64,000 nucleotides of DNA, taken from the NCBI RefSeq assembly GCF_900177725.1, contig NZ_FXAT01000009.1, forward strand, positions 186,001 to 250,000, in the 5' to 3' direction. The translations under genes were made by a program, and so were the position numbers. This DNA comes from Paraburkholderia susongensis. GTDB taxonomy: Bacteria > Pseudomonadota > Gammaproteobacteria > Burkholderiales > Burkholderiaceae. This document shows positions 33,043 to 41,916 of this stretch, in pieces (positions within the stretch are counted from its first letter, which is position 1; each line of letters starts with the position of its first letter). The notes beneath the pieces are model-generated. The model worked only from the letters and a program-made list of their open reading frames with translations, made no database searches and had not been told where the DNA came from.

Positions 33043-33642
33043 TCACAGTTTGTGCACGAAAGAGCGAATGCCGCCGAGCATCATTTCCACCGAGATCGCC
33101 ACGAGCACGAGCCCCATGAGCCGCTCGAACGCCGTCATCACGCGCTCACCGAGCCAGGCCTGAATGCGCTCGGCGAGCATCAGCACGATCGCGCAGACGA
33201 TCATCGTGACAGTCAGCGCGCCGATCCACTCGAGCGTCTTGCCAGGCGCCTGCGAGGCCAGCAGCATCACCGTCGCCAACGCCGACGGGCCCGCCAGCGC
33301 CGGAATCGCGAGCGGCACGATGAGCGGCTCGCCGCCGCGCGCGTCGCCGCCGAACGGGCCGTCCGGATGCGGGAACACCATGCGCAGCGCGATCAGAAAC
33401 AGCACGATGCCGCCGCCGATCCGCAACGACTGGTCGGAGAGGCTCATCATGCGCAGAAAGCCCTGCCCGAGCACCATGAACATCAACAGGATCGCAAACG
33501 CGATCGCAACCTCGCGCAGAATCACGACGGTGCGGCGCTCGGGCGCCACGTCGCGCAGACAGCTGATGAAGATCGGGATGTTGCCGAGCGGATCGGTAAT
33601 CAGGATCAGCAGCACGGTCGCGGACAGGAAGGTGTACTCCAC
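33043..33642 (-). CDS. MarC-family inner-membrane protein
   Basis: A 199-residue integral membrane protein of the MarC/UPF0056 family, with about six helices. The N-terminus LILITDPLGNIPIFISCL and the middle PLAIPALAGPSALATVM are typical. A short Gly/Pro-rich hydrophilic loop (HPDGPFGGDARGG) sits in the middle. The function of MarC proteins is unknown; the early link to multiple antibiotic resistance was not upheld. It starts 12 bases after the proS stop and probably shares its transcript. Confidence 0.88.
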   Translation of the reverse strand: MEYTFLSATVLLILITDPLGNIPIFISCLRDVAPERRTVVILREVAIAFAILLMFMVLGQGFLRMMSLSDQSLRIGGGIVLFLIALRMVFPHPDGPFGGDARGGEPLIVPLAIPALAGPSALATVMLLASQAPGKTLEWIGALTVTMIVCAIVLMLAERIQAWLGERVMTAFERLMGLVLVAISVEMMLGGIRSFVHKL

Positions 33643-33654
33643 CGCCCGCTCCGC

Positions 33655-35391
33655 CTAGCGCGGGAGTGCGGCGCGCACTTTGCCGATCACCGTCTGCGCG
33701 GCGTCCTCGACCGGCAGCAGCGTCGCTTCGGTGTCGCGACGGCCCTGGTATTCGAGCTTGCCGTCTTTCAGGCCACGGTCACCGATCACGAGACGATGCG
33801 GCACGCCGATCAGCTCCCAGTCGGCGAACATGACGCCCGGCCGCTCGCCTCGATCGTCGAGGATCACGTCGATGCCCGCGGCGACGAGCTCCGCATACAG
33901 CTTGTCGGCCTGCTCGCGCACCGCGTCGCTGCGGTCATAGCCCATCGGGCACAGCACGACTTCGAACGGCGCGATCGACTCCGGCCAGATGATGCCCTTG
34001 TCGTCGAAATTCTGTTCGATCGCCGCCCCGAGAATACGCGTGATGCCGATGCCGTAGCAGCCCATTTCCATCGGCCGCGGCTTGCCGGTTTCGTCGAGGC
34101 AGGTCGCGTTCATCGCCTCCGAATACTTGGTGCCGAGCTGGAACACATGGCCCACTTCGATGCCGCGGCAGATGTCGATCACGCCCTTGCCGTCCGGCGA
34201 CGGATCGCCCTTCTTCACGTTGCGGATGTCGGCGACGACCGGCTCCGGCAGATCGCGGCCCCAGTTCACGCCGGTGATGTGATAGTCGACCTCGTTCGCG
34301 CCGACCACGAAATCGCTCATGTTCGCGACCGTGCTATCGGCGATCACCTTGACCGGCTTCTTCGTGTTGATCGGGCCGAGGTAGCCCGGCGGCGTGCCGA
34401 AGGTTTCGATGATCTCGGCTTCGGTCGCCATGCGGAAATCGGCAAGACCGGGCTGTTTGCCAGCCTTGATCTCGTTCAGATCGTGGTCGCCGCGCAGCAT
34501 CAGCAGCCAGATGGTCGGCTCGGCGCCTTCGTTTTCGGTAGCGAGGACGACCGACTTGATCGTGCGCTCGAGCGGAATGTTCAGCAGTTCGGCAACGGCC
34601 TCGCACTTCGCCTTGCCCGGCGTGGCGGTCTTCTTCATGTCCTCGGCGGGCGCGGCGCGCTGCGCGAGGAGCGGCAGCGCTTCGGCGGCTTCGACGTTCG
34701 CGGCGAACTCTGAGGTCGGGCAATAGGCGATCGCGTCTTCGCCGGTGTCGGCGATCACGTGGAATTCATGCGAGCCGCTGCCGCCGATCGAACCGTTGTC
34801 CGCCGCGACCGCGCGGAACTCGAGCCCGAGGCGCGTGAAAATGCGCACGTACGCGTCGTACATCTTGCGATACGACTCGCGCAGGCCCTCGATGTCCTTG
34901 TCGAACGAGTACGCGTCTTTCATGATGAATTCGCGGCCGCGCATCACGCCGAAACGCGGACGGATCTCGTCGCGGAACTTCGTCTGGACTTGATAGAAGT
35001 TGACCGGCAACTGGCGGTAGCTCTTGATCTGGTTGCGCGCGATGTCGGTGACGACTTCCTCGTGCGTCGGGCCCATCACGAAGTCGGCCTGCTTGCGGTC
35101 CTTGAAACGCAGCAGCTCGGGGCCGTATTTCTCCCAGCGCCCCGACTCCTGCCACAACTCGGCCGGCTGCACCGCCGGCATCAGCAGCTCGATGGCGCCC
35201 GCCCGGTTCATTTCCTCGCGCACGATGGCTTCCACCTTGCGGATCGAGCGCAGGCCGACCGGCAGGTAGTTATAGATACCGCCGGCGACGCGACGGATCA
35301 TGCCCGCGCGCACCATGAGCTTGTGGCTGATGATTTCGGCGTCGGCGGGCGCTTCTTTCAGCGTGCCGATAAAGAAACGGGAGGCTTTCAT
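33655..35391 (-). CDS. proS: Prolyl-tRNA synthetase
   Basis: Class II synthetase charging tRNA-Pro. The 578-residue length and the inserted editing domain (about 225-400, with INTKKPVKVIADSTVANM) mark the bacterial long form. Class II features are RFGVMRGREFIMKDAYSFD (motif 2 region) and MGCYGIGITRILGAAIEQ (motif 3 region). The C-terminal anticodon-binding domain has VLCPMGYDRSDAVR and IDVILDDRGERPGVMFADWELIG. A tRNA-Pro gene lies about 6 kb away at 41651. It is divergent from rppH. Confidence 0.97.
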   Translation of the reverse strand: MKASRFFIGTLKEAPADAEIISHKLMVRAGMIRRVAGGIYNYLPVGLRSIRKVEAIVREEMNRAGAIELLMPAVQPAELWQESGRWEKYGPELLRFKDRKQADFVMGPTHEEVVTDIARNQIKSYRQLPVNFYQVQTKFRDEIRPRFGVMRGREFIMKDAYSFDKDIEGLRESYRKMYDAYVRIFTRLGLEFRAVAADNGSIGGSGSHEFHVIADTGEDAIAYCPTSEFAANVEAAEALPLLAQRAAPAEDMKKTATPGKAKCEAVAELLNIPLERTIKSVVLATENEGAEPTIWLLMLRGDHDLNEIKAGKQPGLADFRMATEAEIIETFGTPPGYLGPINTKKPVKVIADSTVANMSDFVVGANEVDYHITGVNWGRDLPEPVVADIRNVKKGDPSPDGKGVIDICRGIEVGHVFQLGTKYSEAMNATCLDETGKPRPMEMGCYGIGITRILGAAIEQNFDDKGIIWPESIAPFEVVLCPMGYDRSDAVREQADKLYAELVAAGIDVILDDRGERPGVMFADWELIGVPHRLVIGDRGLKDGKLEYQGRRDTEATLLPVEDAAQTVIGKVRAALPR

Positions 35392-35694
35392 TCAGATTGT
35401 CCAAAAGCGGCGGCTCCGGAGGGGCCGCCCGAAAAGGTGAAAACGTTGGGGAAATCGACACAGATCCGATGCTGGGCCGGCACGGTTCGCCCGCCCACCG
35501 GCACGCGCTGCCCGGGCACGGCGCCGAAGCTGCCGCGCAAAGCCTTCGCACAAGGGATAAGGCACGGAAAACCGACAGGCTACCGCAAACACGGGCCTGT
35601 TGCGGCGAATCGGTCCAATCTTCCTCGATTCGGTGCGTCGGGTCCGTTATCTGTTTATAATCAAAGCAATTTTAAAGGATTCGAAGGTGGTTGT
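35392..35694. promoter_or_regulatory. Divergent proS/rppH intergenic region
   Basis: 303 bases with no gene. A perfect TATAAT at 35656-35661 (plus) lies 34 bases before the rppH ATG and is the likely -10; the -35 is not clear. I could not place the proS promoter. Confidence 0.5.
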
Positions 35695-36441
35695 ATGCTG
35701 GATCGTGAAGGCTTTCGCCCGAACGTCGGCATCATCCTCTTGAACGCGCACAACGAGGTGTTTTGGGGCAAACGGCTCCGTGAACATTCCTGGCAGTTTC
35801 CGCAGGGGGGCATCAAATATGGTGAGACCCCCGTGCAAGCGATGTATCGGGAGTTACACGAAGAAACCGGGCTGCTTCCTGAGCACGTCAAGGTGATTGG
35901 TCGCACGCGCGACTGGTTGCGTTATGAGGTGCCTGACAAGTTCATCAAGCGTGAAGTACGCGGTCATTACCGCGGCCAGAAGCAAATCTGGTTCTTGCTC
36001 CGGATGGTAGGACGCGACTGCGATATCTGCTTGCGCGCCACCGACCACCCTGAGTTCGATGCGTGGCGCTGGAACGAGTATTGGGTGCCGCTCGACTGTG
36101 TGATCGAGTTCAAGCGGGATGTGTATCAGTTGGCGCTAACGGAGCTATCCCGTTTCATGCGCCGACCTGCGCCGCGTGCGGAAAAACCTGGCGGACACCA
36201 TGGGTCGCGTTATCCGCGGGTTGCATCGTCGATGCAAAGTCCCCCGGATTCCACGGTAGGCACAGTGGCTTCGGCCACTGTCGTGACTTCGGTGAGCGTC
36301 GAAACAACGACTCGCGTTCTGGTCGTGTCGGATTGCGGGCAACGCGCCGCTGCAGCGCAAGCGAGCGGCGAAGCGCGTCACGACGGCGAATCGGCTAATG
36401 AAGGCGCCGTCCCGCTGGTCCGCTCGGGCATGCGCGATTAA
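35695..36441 (+). CDS. rppH: RNA 5'-pyrophosphohydrolase (NUDIX)
   Basis: Removes pyrophosphate from mRNA 5' ends and so starts decay. The ATG at 35695 gives 248 residues. The first 160 or so match RppH: MLDREGFRPNVGIILLN, the NUDIX box GGIKYGETPVQAMYRELHEETG, and RRVYQLAL-like C-terminal core residues (FKRDVYQLALTELSRFM). The last 85 or so residues are a Ser/Thr/Val/Ala-rich extension absent from the 176-residue E. coli enzyme and probably disordered. An AAGG-type ribosome site precedes the start. Confidence 0.93.
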   Translation: MLDREGFRPNVGIILLNAHNEVFWGKRLREHSWQFPQGGIKYGETPVQAMYRELHEETGLLPEHVKVIGRTRDWLRYEVPDKFIKREVRGHYRGQKQIWFLLRMVGRDCDICLRATDHPEFDAWRWNEYWVPLDCVIEFKRDVYQLALTELSRFMRRPAPRAEKPGGHHGSRYPRVASSMQSPPDSTVGTVASATVVTSVSVETTTRVLVVSDCGQRAAAAQASGEARHDGESANEGAVPLVRSGMRD

Positions 36442-36517
36442 CAACTCCGGGCGGCTATCCATGCTGCCTCTCTCTGGCGCGGCTTTCGGGCCGCGCCTGT
36501 GTTTCGAGGGAATCATA

Positions 36518-37075
36518 TTGAAAGCATTTGCATTTGCCGTGGTGTGTCTCGCCACTGGCGCCCTGCTGGCAGGCTGTTCGAGCGCCGGCAAGCCGACCAA
36601 TAAGGACGACAGCGAGTTCGTTTATTTGCTGGACCGCAAGGGCAACTGGGTTGAAAACAAGGTGGACACGTTGCCGCCGCTGCCGACGGACGCCAATCTG
36701 CTGCCGTTCGAGGTCTCCGGCAATACACCACTGCAATTCGCAATCGACCCGAACTCGGTCAGCGTCGGCGACGACGGCGTCGTGCGTTACACGGTGGTCA
36801 TCACGAGCCCGAGCGGCGCGCGCAACGTCAATTACGAAGGTATCCGCTGCGACACGTATGAATGGCGTCAGTACGCGGGCCTGAACGCCGATCACGACGG
36901 CTGGGACAAAACGGTCGCGAACCAGTTTTCTCGTATCGAGGACGGCGCGCTGAACGCGTATCAATCGGCGCTGTATCAGGACTATATGTGCGCGAACAAG
37001 ATGCCGACCGGCAACGCGAAGCGCATCGTCGAAAATATCCGCTACAAGCGCACGCAAACGTCGCAGATTCACTGA
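36518..37075 (+). CDS. CNP1-like family lipoprotein
   Basis: A 185-residue predicted lipoprotein. The chosen TTG start at 36518 has GAGGG about 7 bases upstream and gives a clean signal peptide MKAFAFAVVCLATGALLAGC with Cys20 as the lipid-attachment residue. An upstream start would add 40 residues before the signal and is unlikely. The mature part (LQFAIDPNSVSVGDDGVVRYTVV, then IRCDTYEWRQYA) matches CNP1-like family proteins, whose function is unknown. A strong terminator follows. Confidence 0.85.
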   Translation: MKAFAFAVVCLATGALLAGCSSAGKPTNKDDSEFVYLLDRKGNWVENKVDTLPPLPTDANLLPFEVSGNTPLQFAIDPNSVSVGDDGVVRYTVVITSPSGARNVNYEGIRCDTYEWRQYAGLNADHDGWDKTVANQFSRIEDGALNAYQSALYQDYMCANKMPTGNAKRIVENIRYKRTQTSQIH

Positions 37076-37110
37076 AGCCGGTTTCGTCGCAGGCATCCGA
37101 AGATAAAAGA

Positions 37111-37142
37111 GCCGTTCCAGCATGCGCTGGAACGGCTTTTTT
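37111..37142. terminator. Terminator between the CNP1-like gene and proB
   Basis: GCCGTTCCAGC (37111-37121) pairs with GCTGGAACGGC (37126-37136) and six T follow on the plus strand. The minus side reads into TCTTTT, so it may also serve proB. Confidence 0.93.
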
Positions 37143-37196
37143 ATGCGCTTTTTGCGGGCCTGAGGCACGTGCTGCCTGCCCGCGCTGCCGAATGGA

Positions 37197-38315
37197 TCAG
37201 AGCAGCACGAGGTTGTCGCGATGAATCAACTCCGGCTCCAGCATATAGCCGAGCACCGACTCGATCTCGCCACTGGGCCGCCGCTGGATCAGCTTGGTTT
37301 CGGCACTGCTGTAGTTCGTCAGACCGCGCGCCACTTCGCGCCCCGACGCGCTCAGGCAGGCGATCACCTCGCCACGCGCGAACGCTCCCTGCACGCCGAC
37401 GATACCGATGGGCAGCAAGCTCTTGCCGCCCGCAGTCAGCTTTTCGACCGCGCCGTCGTCGATCACCACGTGGCCGCGCACCTGCAAATGATCGGCCATC
37501 CATTGCTTGCGCGCCGCCATCCGCGCAGTGCGCGCGATCAACTGCGTGCCGATCGCCTCGCCCGACGCGAGCCGTACCAGCACGTCCGCCTCGCGTCCGC
37601 TCGCGATTATCGTGTTGGCGCCGCTGTGGGCCGCGCGCTTGGCCGCGAGAATCTTGGTCAGCATGCCCCCGCGGCCGAGGCTCGAACCCGCGCCGCCCGC
37701 CATCGCTTCGAGTTCCGGCGCGCCGGCGTCAGCCTGCTGAACGAGCGTGGCGCTGGGATCCTTGCGCGGGTCGGCGGTAAAAAGGCCCTGCTGATCCGTG
37801 AGAATGATGAGCGCGTCGCCTTCGATCAGATTGGCGACCAGCGCGCCGAGCGTGTCGTTGTCGCCGAACTTGATTTCGTCGGTCACGACCGTATCGTTTT
37901 CGTTGATGATCGGCACGACGCCGAGGCGCAACAGCGTGAGCAGCGTGGAGCGCGCGTTCAGGTAACGCTCGCGGTCGGCGAGGTCGGCATGCGTGAGCAG
38001 GATCTGCGCAGTCTGGATGGAGTGCGCGGCGAAGCGGCTTTCATACACCTGCGCAAGCCCCATCTGACCGACGGCCGCAGCCGCCTGCAATTCGTCGATT
38101 TCGCGTGGCCGTCTGGTCCAGCCGAGCCGCTGCATACCCTCGGCGATGGCGCCCGAGCTGACCAGTACCACTTCCTTGCCTTGCGCGCGCAGCGCGGCAA
38201 TCTGCGCGGCCCAGCGGCCGATCGCCGCATGATCGAGGCCGCGCCCGTCGTTCGTGACGAGGCTCGAACCCACTTTCACTACCAATCGCCGTGAATCCGC
38301 GATGACGGAACGCAT
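37197..38315 (-). CDS. proB: Glutamate 5-kinase
   Basis: First step of proline synthesis, making gamma-glutamyl phosphate. It has 372 residues: an amino-acid-kinase domain (LVVKVGSSLVTNDGRG at about 9-24, SSGAIAEGM, INENDTVVTDEIKFGDNDTLGALVA) and a C-terminal PUA domain (about 275 on, GHVVIDDGAVEKL). It lies downstream of obgE on the same strand with a 71-base gap, an arrangement common in betaproteobacteria (rplU-rpmA-obgE-proB). Confidence 0.96.
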   Translation of the reverse strand: MRSVIADSRRLVVKVGSSLVTNDGRGLDHAAIGRWAAQIAALRAQGKEVVLVSSGAIAEGMQRLGWTRRPREIDELQAAAAVGQMGLAQVYESRFAAHSIQTAQILLTHADLADRERYLNARSTLLTLLRLGVVPIINENDTVVTDEIKFGDNDTLGALVANLIEGDALIILTDQQGLFTADPRKDPSATLVQQADAGAPELEAMAGGAGSSLGRGGMLTKILAAKRAAHSGANTIIASGREADVLVRLASGEAIGTQLIARTARMAARKQWMADHLQVRGHVVIDDGAVEKLTAGGKSLLPIGIVGVQGAFARGEVIACLSASGREVARGLTNYSSAETKLIQRRPSGEIESVLGYMLEPELIHRDNLVLL

Positions 38316-38386
38316 TGTGCGCTGTCTCCCAAGATGACGCGTAGATGCATGCCGGCAGCCCGCCGCTGGCGCCGGCGCTCGAGTTT

Positions 38387-39508
38387 TTATTCCTGCGGGC
38401 GGGTGCCGGAGTCGTCAGTTGCAGCCTGTGCTTCCGGTCCCTCGCGGAAACGCACGTCGGAAGCGAGGTCTTCGGCTTCGGCCGCGCGCTGTGCGTCGGA
38501 ATGCTCGGCGAGGTAGTCGAACACCGCATAGCAGAGATTTTCACAGCCCTGACCGGTCAGCGCCGAGATTTCGAACACCGGGCCGTCCCAGCCGAAGCCT
38601 TCGAGGAAAGCCCCAACGCGCGCCTCGCGCTCGTCTTCAGGCACCATGTCGAGCTTGTTCAGCACGAGCCAGCGCGGCTTTTGATAGAGCTGTTCGTCGT
38701 ACTTGCGCAGTTCGTTGACGATCGCCTTCGCTTCCACGACCGGATCGATCGACTCGTCGAACGGCGCAATGTCGATGATGTGCAGCAGCAGGCCAGTGCG
38801 CTGCAGGTGACGCAGAAACTGGTGCCCGAGGCCTGCGCCTTCCGCCGCGCCTTCGATCAGCCCCGGAATGTCGGCGATCACGAAGCTGCGGCTCGGCCCG
38901 ACGCGCACCACGCCCAGATTCGGCGCGAGCGTCGTGAACGGGTAATCGGCGATTTTCGGCTTCGCGTTCGACACCGACGAGATAAACGTCGACTTGCCCG
39001 CGTTCGGCATGCCGAGCAGCCCGACGTCGGCCAGCACCTTCAGTTCGAGGCGCACCATGCGGCGCTCGCCCGGCTTGCCGTCGGTCTTCTGACGCGGCGC
39101 GCGGTTCGTGCTGGACTTGAAATGCAGATTGCCGAGACCACCCGCGCCGCCCTGCGCGATTTGCACGCTCTGGTTATGCTCGGTCAGATCGGCGATCAGC
39201 TCACCGGTTTCCATGTCCGTGATCGTGGTGCCGACCGGCATACGCAGCGTAATGTCGTCGCCGCCCTTGCCGTAGCAGTCCGAGCCGCGGCCATTTTCGC
39301 CGTTGCGCGCCTGATGCTTTTTCGCGTAGCGGTAGTCGATCAGCGTGTTGATGTTGCGGTCCGCGACCGCGATCACACTGCCGCCCCGGCCGCCGTCGCC
39401 GCCATCGGGGCCGCCGAACGGAACGAATTTCTCGCGGCGCATCGACGCGCTGCCATCCCCTCCGTCGCCGGCGATGACTTCAATCCTCGCTTCGTCAATG
39501 AACTTCAT
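38387..39508 (-). CDS. obgE: GTPase Obg/CgtA
   Basis: Essential GTPase linked to 50S ribosome assembly and stress control. It has 373 residues. The glycine-rich Obg fold fills the first 160 (MKFIDEARIEVIAGDGGDG, FGGPDGGDGGRGGSVI). The G domain has GMPNAGKSTFIS, DIPGLIEGA and NKLDM. The C-terminal tail is short and acidic/polar. It is separated from rpmA by 231 bases that include a terminator, so it probably has its own promoter besides any read-through. Confidence 0.97.
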   Translation of the reverse strand: MKFIDEARIEVIAGDGGDGSASMRREKFVPFGGPDGGDGGRGGSVIAVADRNINTLIDYRYAKKHQARNGENGRGSDCYGKGGDDITLRMPVGTTITDMETGELIADLTEHNQSVQIAQGGAGGLGNLHFKSSTNRAPRQKTDGKPGERRMVRLELKVLADVGLLGMPNAGKSTFISSVSNAKPKIADYPFTTLAPNLGVVRVGPSRSFVIADIPGLIEGAAEGAGLGHQFLRHLQRTGLLLHIIDIAPFDESIDPVVEAKAIVNELRKYDEQLYQKPRWLVLNKLDMVPEDEREARVGAFLEGFGWDGPVFEISALTGQGCENLCYAVFDYLAEHSDAQRAAEAEDLASDVRFREGPEAQAATDDSGTRPQE

Positions 39509-39676
39509 GCGTTACTCCGTCCCGTGGTGTACTGCCCCATTTGATGCCGGGGTTGATACTGATTGGATTCTGCTATTTTGCCGCGCGCGCCGCGCGCTGA
39601 TCAATCGACCGAACGGCATAGTCGCCGATGATGAGCGGTCGGTTCCGCGGCCGCAACGCCATAGAGGCGCCGCAAT

Positions 39677-39710
39677 AAAAAAGGCCCCGCGAACTTCGCG
39701 GGGCCTTTTT
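39677..39710. terminator. Terminator after rpmA
   Basis: AAGGCCCCGCG and CGCGGGGCCTT form a long stem around AACTT, with A- and T-tracts on both sides, so it can work in both directions. Confidence 0.93.
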
Positions 39711-39739
39711 CCGGTCCTGAAGCCCGTGCCTGATCAGGC

Positions 39740-40000
39740 TCAGGCTGCCGGGACGACGGAAACGGTGTGCTTCTTCGCCGCGCCCTTCGTGGAGAACTGG
39801 ACGTGGCCGTCCTTCAGCGCGAACAGGGTATGATCCTTGCCCATGCCGACGTTCTCACCAGCGTGCATGCGCGTGCCGCGCTGACGCACGATGATGCCAC
39901 CAGCGTTGATAGCCTGGCCGCCGTAAACCTTCACGCCGAGGCGTTTCGATTCGGAGTCGCGGCCGTTCCGGGACGATCCGCCTGCCTTTTTGTGTGCCAT
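39740..40000 (-). CDS. rpmA: 50S ribosomal protein L27
   Basis: An 86-residue ribosomal protein near the peptidyl-transferase centre. It starts MAHKKAGGSSRNGRDSESKR, the typical proteobacterial N-terminus with no cleavable leader. It follows rplU by 25 bases in the conserved rplU-rpmA pair. Confidence 0.98.
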   Translation of the reverse strand: MAHKKAGGSSRNGRDSESKRLGVKVYGGQAINAGGIIVRQRGTRMHAGENVGMGKDHTLFALKDGHVQFSTKGAAKKHTVSVVPAA

Positions 40001-40025
40001 TTGATGTGCTCCTTAACCGTTGCGC

Positions 40026-40337
40026 TTACGCGTTGATCGCGTCGATGCGCAGTTCGGTATAGTTCTGGCGGTGGCCGCCATGCTTCTGGTAGTGCTTCCG
40101 GCGACGCATCTTGAAGATGGTCACTTTGGCGTGACGACCTTGCGACACGACGGTAGCCTTGACGGAAGCCCCACTGACCAGCGGCGTACCGAACTTAATC
40201 GATTCGCCTTCGCCCACTGCGAGAACCTGGTCGAGCGTGATTTCAGCGTCAATGTCTGCCGGTATCTGTTCTACTTTAAGTTTTTCGCCGACGGCAACTT
40301 TGTACTGCTTGCCACCGGTTTTTATGACCGCGTACAT
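40026..40337 (-). CDS. rplU: 50S ribosomal protein L21
   Basis: A 103-residue 23S rRNA-binding protein. The ATG at 40337 gives the standard start MYAVIKTGGKQYKV; the conserved C-terminal KMRRRKHYQKHGGHRQNYTE is present. It is the first gene of the rplU-rpmA operon and has a near-consensus promoter about 55-80 bases upstream. Confidence 0.98.
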   Translation of the reverse strand: MYAVIKTGGKQYKVAVGEKLKVEQIPADIDAEITLDQVLAVGEGESIKFGTPLVSGASVKATVVSQGRHAKVTIFKMRRRKHYQKHGGHRQNYTELRIDAINA

Positions 40338-40391
40338 TGAGAACCTCACTCTGTGTTCATTTTTCCCACGCACCGCGCGCGGAAACTGTCG

Positions 40392-40420
40392 ATTATACAT
40401 GGAGTTAGCTGCTCGGTCAA
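40392..40420 (-). promoter_or_regulatory. Near-consensus sigma-70 promoter for rplU-rpmA
   Basis: On the minus strand TTGACC (40415-40420) and TATAAT (40392-40397) are separated by exactly 17 bases, as expected for a strong ribosomal-protein promoter. Confidence 0.85.
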
Positions 40421-40579
40421 AACCTGCTTCCCGAGCCGTTCAATACCTTTTCTGGTTCCTACTTTCGCAACGCCGCGCACGACGCCCGGCGCCTCAAATG
40501 CAGCCCCGGCGCGCGGCGCCGCTACCAGCGGGAACGCATCCGTGCCGCAGCCGGCGACCCGGAACCGCCCCGATCGCCT

Positions 40580-40585
40580 TATAAT
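40580..40585 (+). promoter_or_regulatory. Possible -10 element for ispB
   Basis: A perfect TATAAT lies 26 bases before the ispB ATG; no clear -35 was found. Confidence 0.4.
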
Positions 40586-40611
40586 TCGCGGCACTACCCA
40601 ATTCAGCCATC

Positions 40612-41604
40612 ATGTCGTCGACTGCCACCCCCTCCCCCAACGTCGCCAGCCTGCTTGCTCCGATCGCCGAAGACATGCAGCAGGTGAATCGCGTCATCAG
40701 GCAACGTCTCGCGTCCGACGTGATGCTGATCAACCAGATTTCCGAGTACATCATCAGCGCCGGCGGCAAACGGCTGCGGCCCGCGCTGCTGTTGCTCGTG
40801 GCGGGCGCGCTGGGAGACACGACGGGGCACCGGCACGAACTGGCCGCGGTCGTCGAATTCATCCACACCGCCACTCTGCTGCACGACGACGTGGTCGACG
40901 AATCCGACCTGCGGCGCGGCCGCCAGACCGCCAACGCGCTGTTCGGCAACGCGGCGAGCGTGCTGGTCGGCGATTTTCTTTACTCGCGCTCGTTCCAGAT
41001 GATGGTCGGCGTCGGCAAGATGCGCGTCATGGAAATTCTTTCCGAGGCGACCAACATCATTTCCGAAGGCGAGGTGCTGCAACTGCTGAACATGCACGAC
41101 GCGGACGTCGACGAAACCCGCTACATGCAAGTGATCCGCTACAAGACCGCCAAGCTGTTCGAAGCCGCCGCCCAGCTCGGCGCGGTGCTGGCCGGAGCGG
41201 ACGCGAAAATCGAAGCGGCCGCGGCGGAATTCGGCCGGCGCATCGGCACGGCGTTCCAGATCATGGACGACTGGCTCGACTACACGGGCACCGCCGAATC
41301 GATGGGCAAGAACGCCGGCGACGATCTGCGCGAAGGCAAACCGACGCTGCCGCTCATCTATCTCATCGAACGCGGCACGCCGGAGCAATCGGCGCTCGCG
41401 CGCGAAGCGATCGAACAAGGCGGCACCGACCGTTTCGATACGATTTTCGAGGCCATTACGCGTTCCGGCGCGCTCGATCACACGCTCGAATGCGCGAAAC
41501 AGGAAGCTCAGGCCGCGGCCGCGGCAATTTCGTCATTCCCCCATTCCATTTTTAAAGAGAGCCTGCTAGAATTATGTTCTTACTCGACGGCAAGACAGTC
41601 TTGA
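40612..41604 (+). CDS. ispB: Octaprenyl diphosphate synthase
   Basis: trans-Polyprenyl synthase that makes the ubiquinone side chain from FPP and IPP. It has 330 residues. The first aspartate-rich motif is DDVVDESDLRRG (about 92-103), the second DDWLDYTG; GGKRLRPALLLL near residue 51 binds diphosphate. Small residues before the first motif (HTATLLH) fit long-chain products. Chain length of eight units is by analogy. It is divergent from rplU and is followed by a tRNA gene. Confidence 0.95.
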   Translation: MSSTATPSPNVASLLAPIAEDMQQVNRVIRQRLASDVMLINQISEYIISAGGKRLRPALLLLVAGALGDTTGHRHELAAVVEFIHTATLLHDDVVDESDLRRGRQTANALFGNAASVLVGDFLYSRSFQMMVGVGKMRVMEILSEATNIISEGEVLQLLNMHDADVDETRYMQVIRYKTAKLFEAAAQLGAVLAGADAKIEAAAAEFGRRIGTAFQIMDDWLDYTGTAESMGKNAGDDLREGKPTLPLIYLIERGTPEQSALAREAIEQGGTDRFDTIFEAITRSGALDHTLECAKQEAQAAAAAISSFPHSIFKESLLELCSYSTARQS

Positions 41605-41650
41605 ACTGGACTGAAACGCCGAATTAATCTGAATCGAGTCAGCAGTACAT

Positions 41651-41727
41651 CGGGGTGTAGCTTAGCCTGGTAGAGCGCTACGTTCGGGACGTAGAGGCCG
41701 GAGGTTCGAATCCTCTCACCCCGACCA
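41651..41727 (+). tRNA. tRNA-Pro (anticodon CGG)
   Basis: A complete 77-base cloverleaf with encoded CCA. The acceptor arms are CGGGGTG and CACCCCG, the anticodon stem is CTACG/CGTAG with the loop TTCGGGA giving anticodon CGG (Pro, codon CCG), and the T-loop is TTCGAAT. It lies 46 bases after ispB. No integrase or repeated 3' end is visible nearby, so the gene is not an occupied attachment site here. Confidence 0.97.
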
Positions 41728-41754
41728 GATTCTCCTTGTTAGTTCAGGGTTCGA

Positions 41755-41786
41755 AAACCGCCGCGGCATTGCTCGGCGGTTTTTTG
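41755..41786 (+). terminator. Terminator downstream of tRNA-Pro
   Basis: AAAACCGCCG (41755-41764) pairs with CGGCGGTTTT (41774-41783), and a T-rich tract follows. Confidence 0.85.
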
Positions 41787-41916
41787 TTTTGCGCGGCGAA
41801 TTTTCGCGTCACCTGCACGGCCAGCACACCCCGCCCGTATCGGCGCCCCCCCGTGGCAGTACGCACTGCCCCCTCTGCTATATTCTCTCCATCCTTTCCC
41901 TCATTTTTCACGACGC

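Noticed and set aside
41651..41727. tRNA-Pro as an integration site of a genomic island
   Set aside because: No integrase, no duplicated tRNA 3' end, and core genes continue on both sides.
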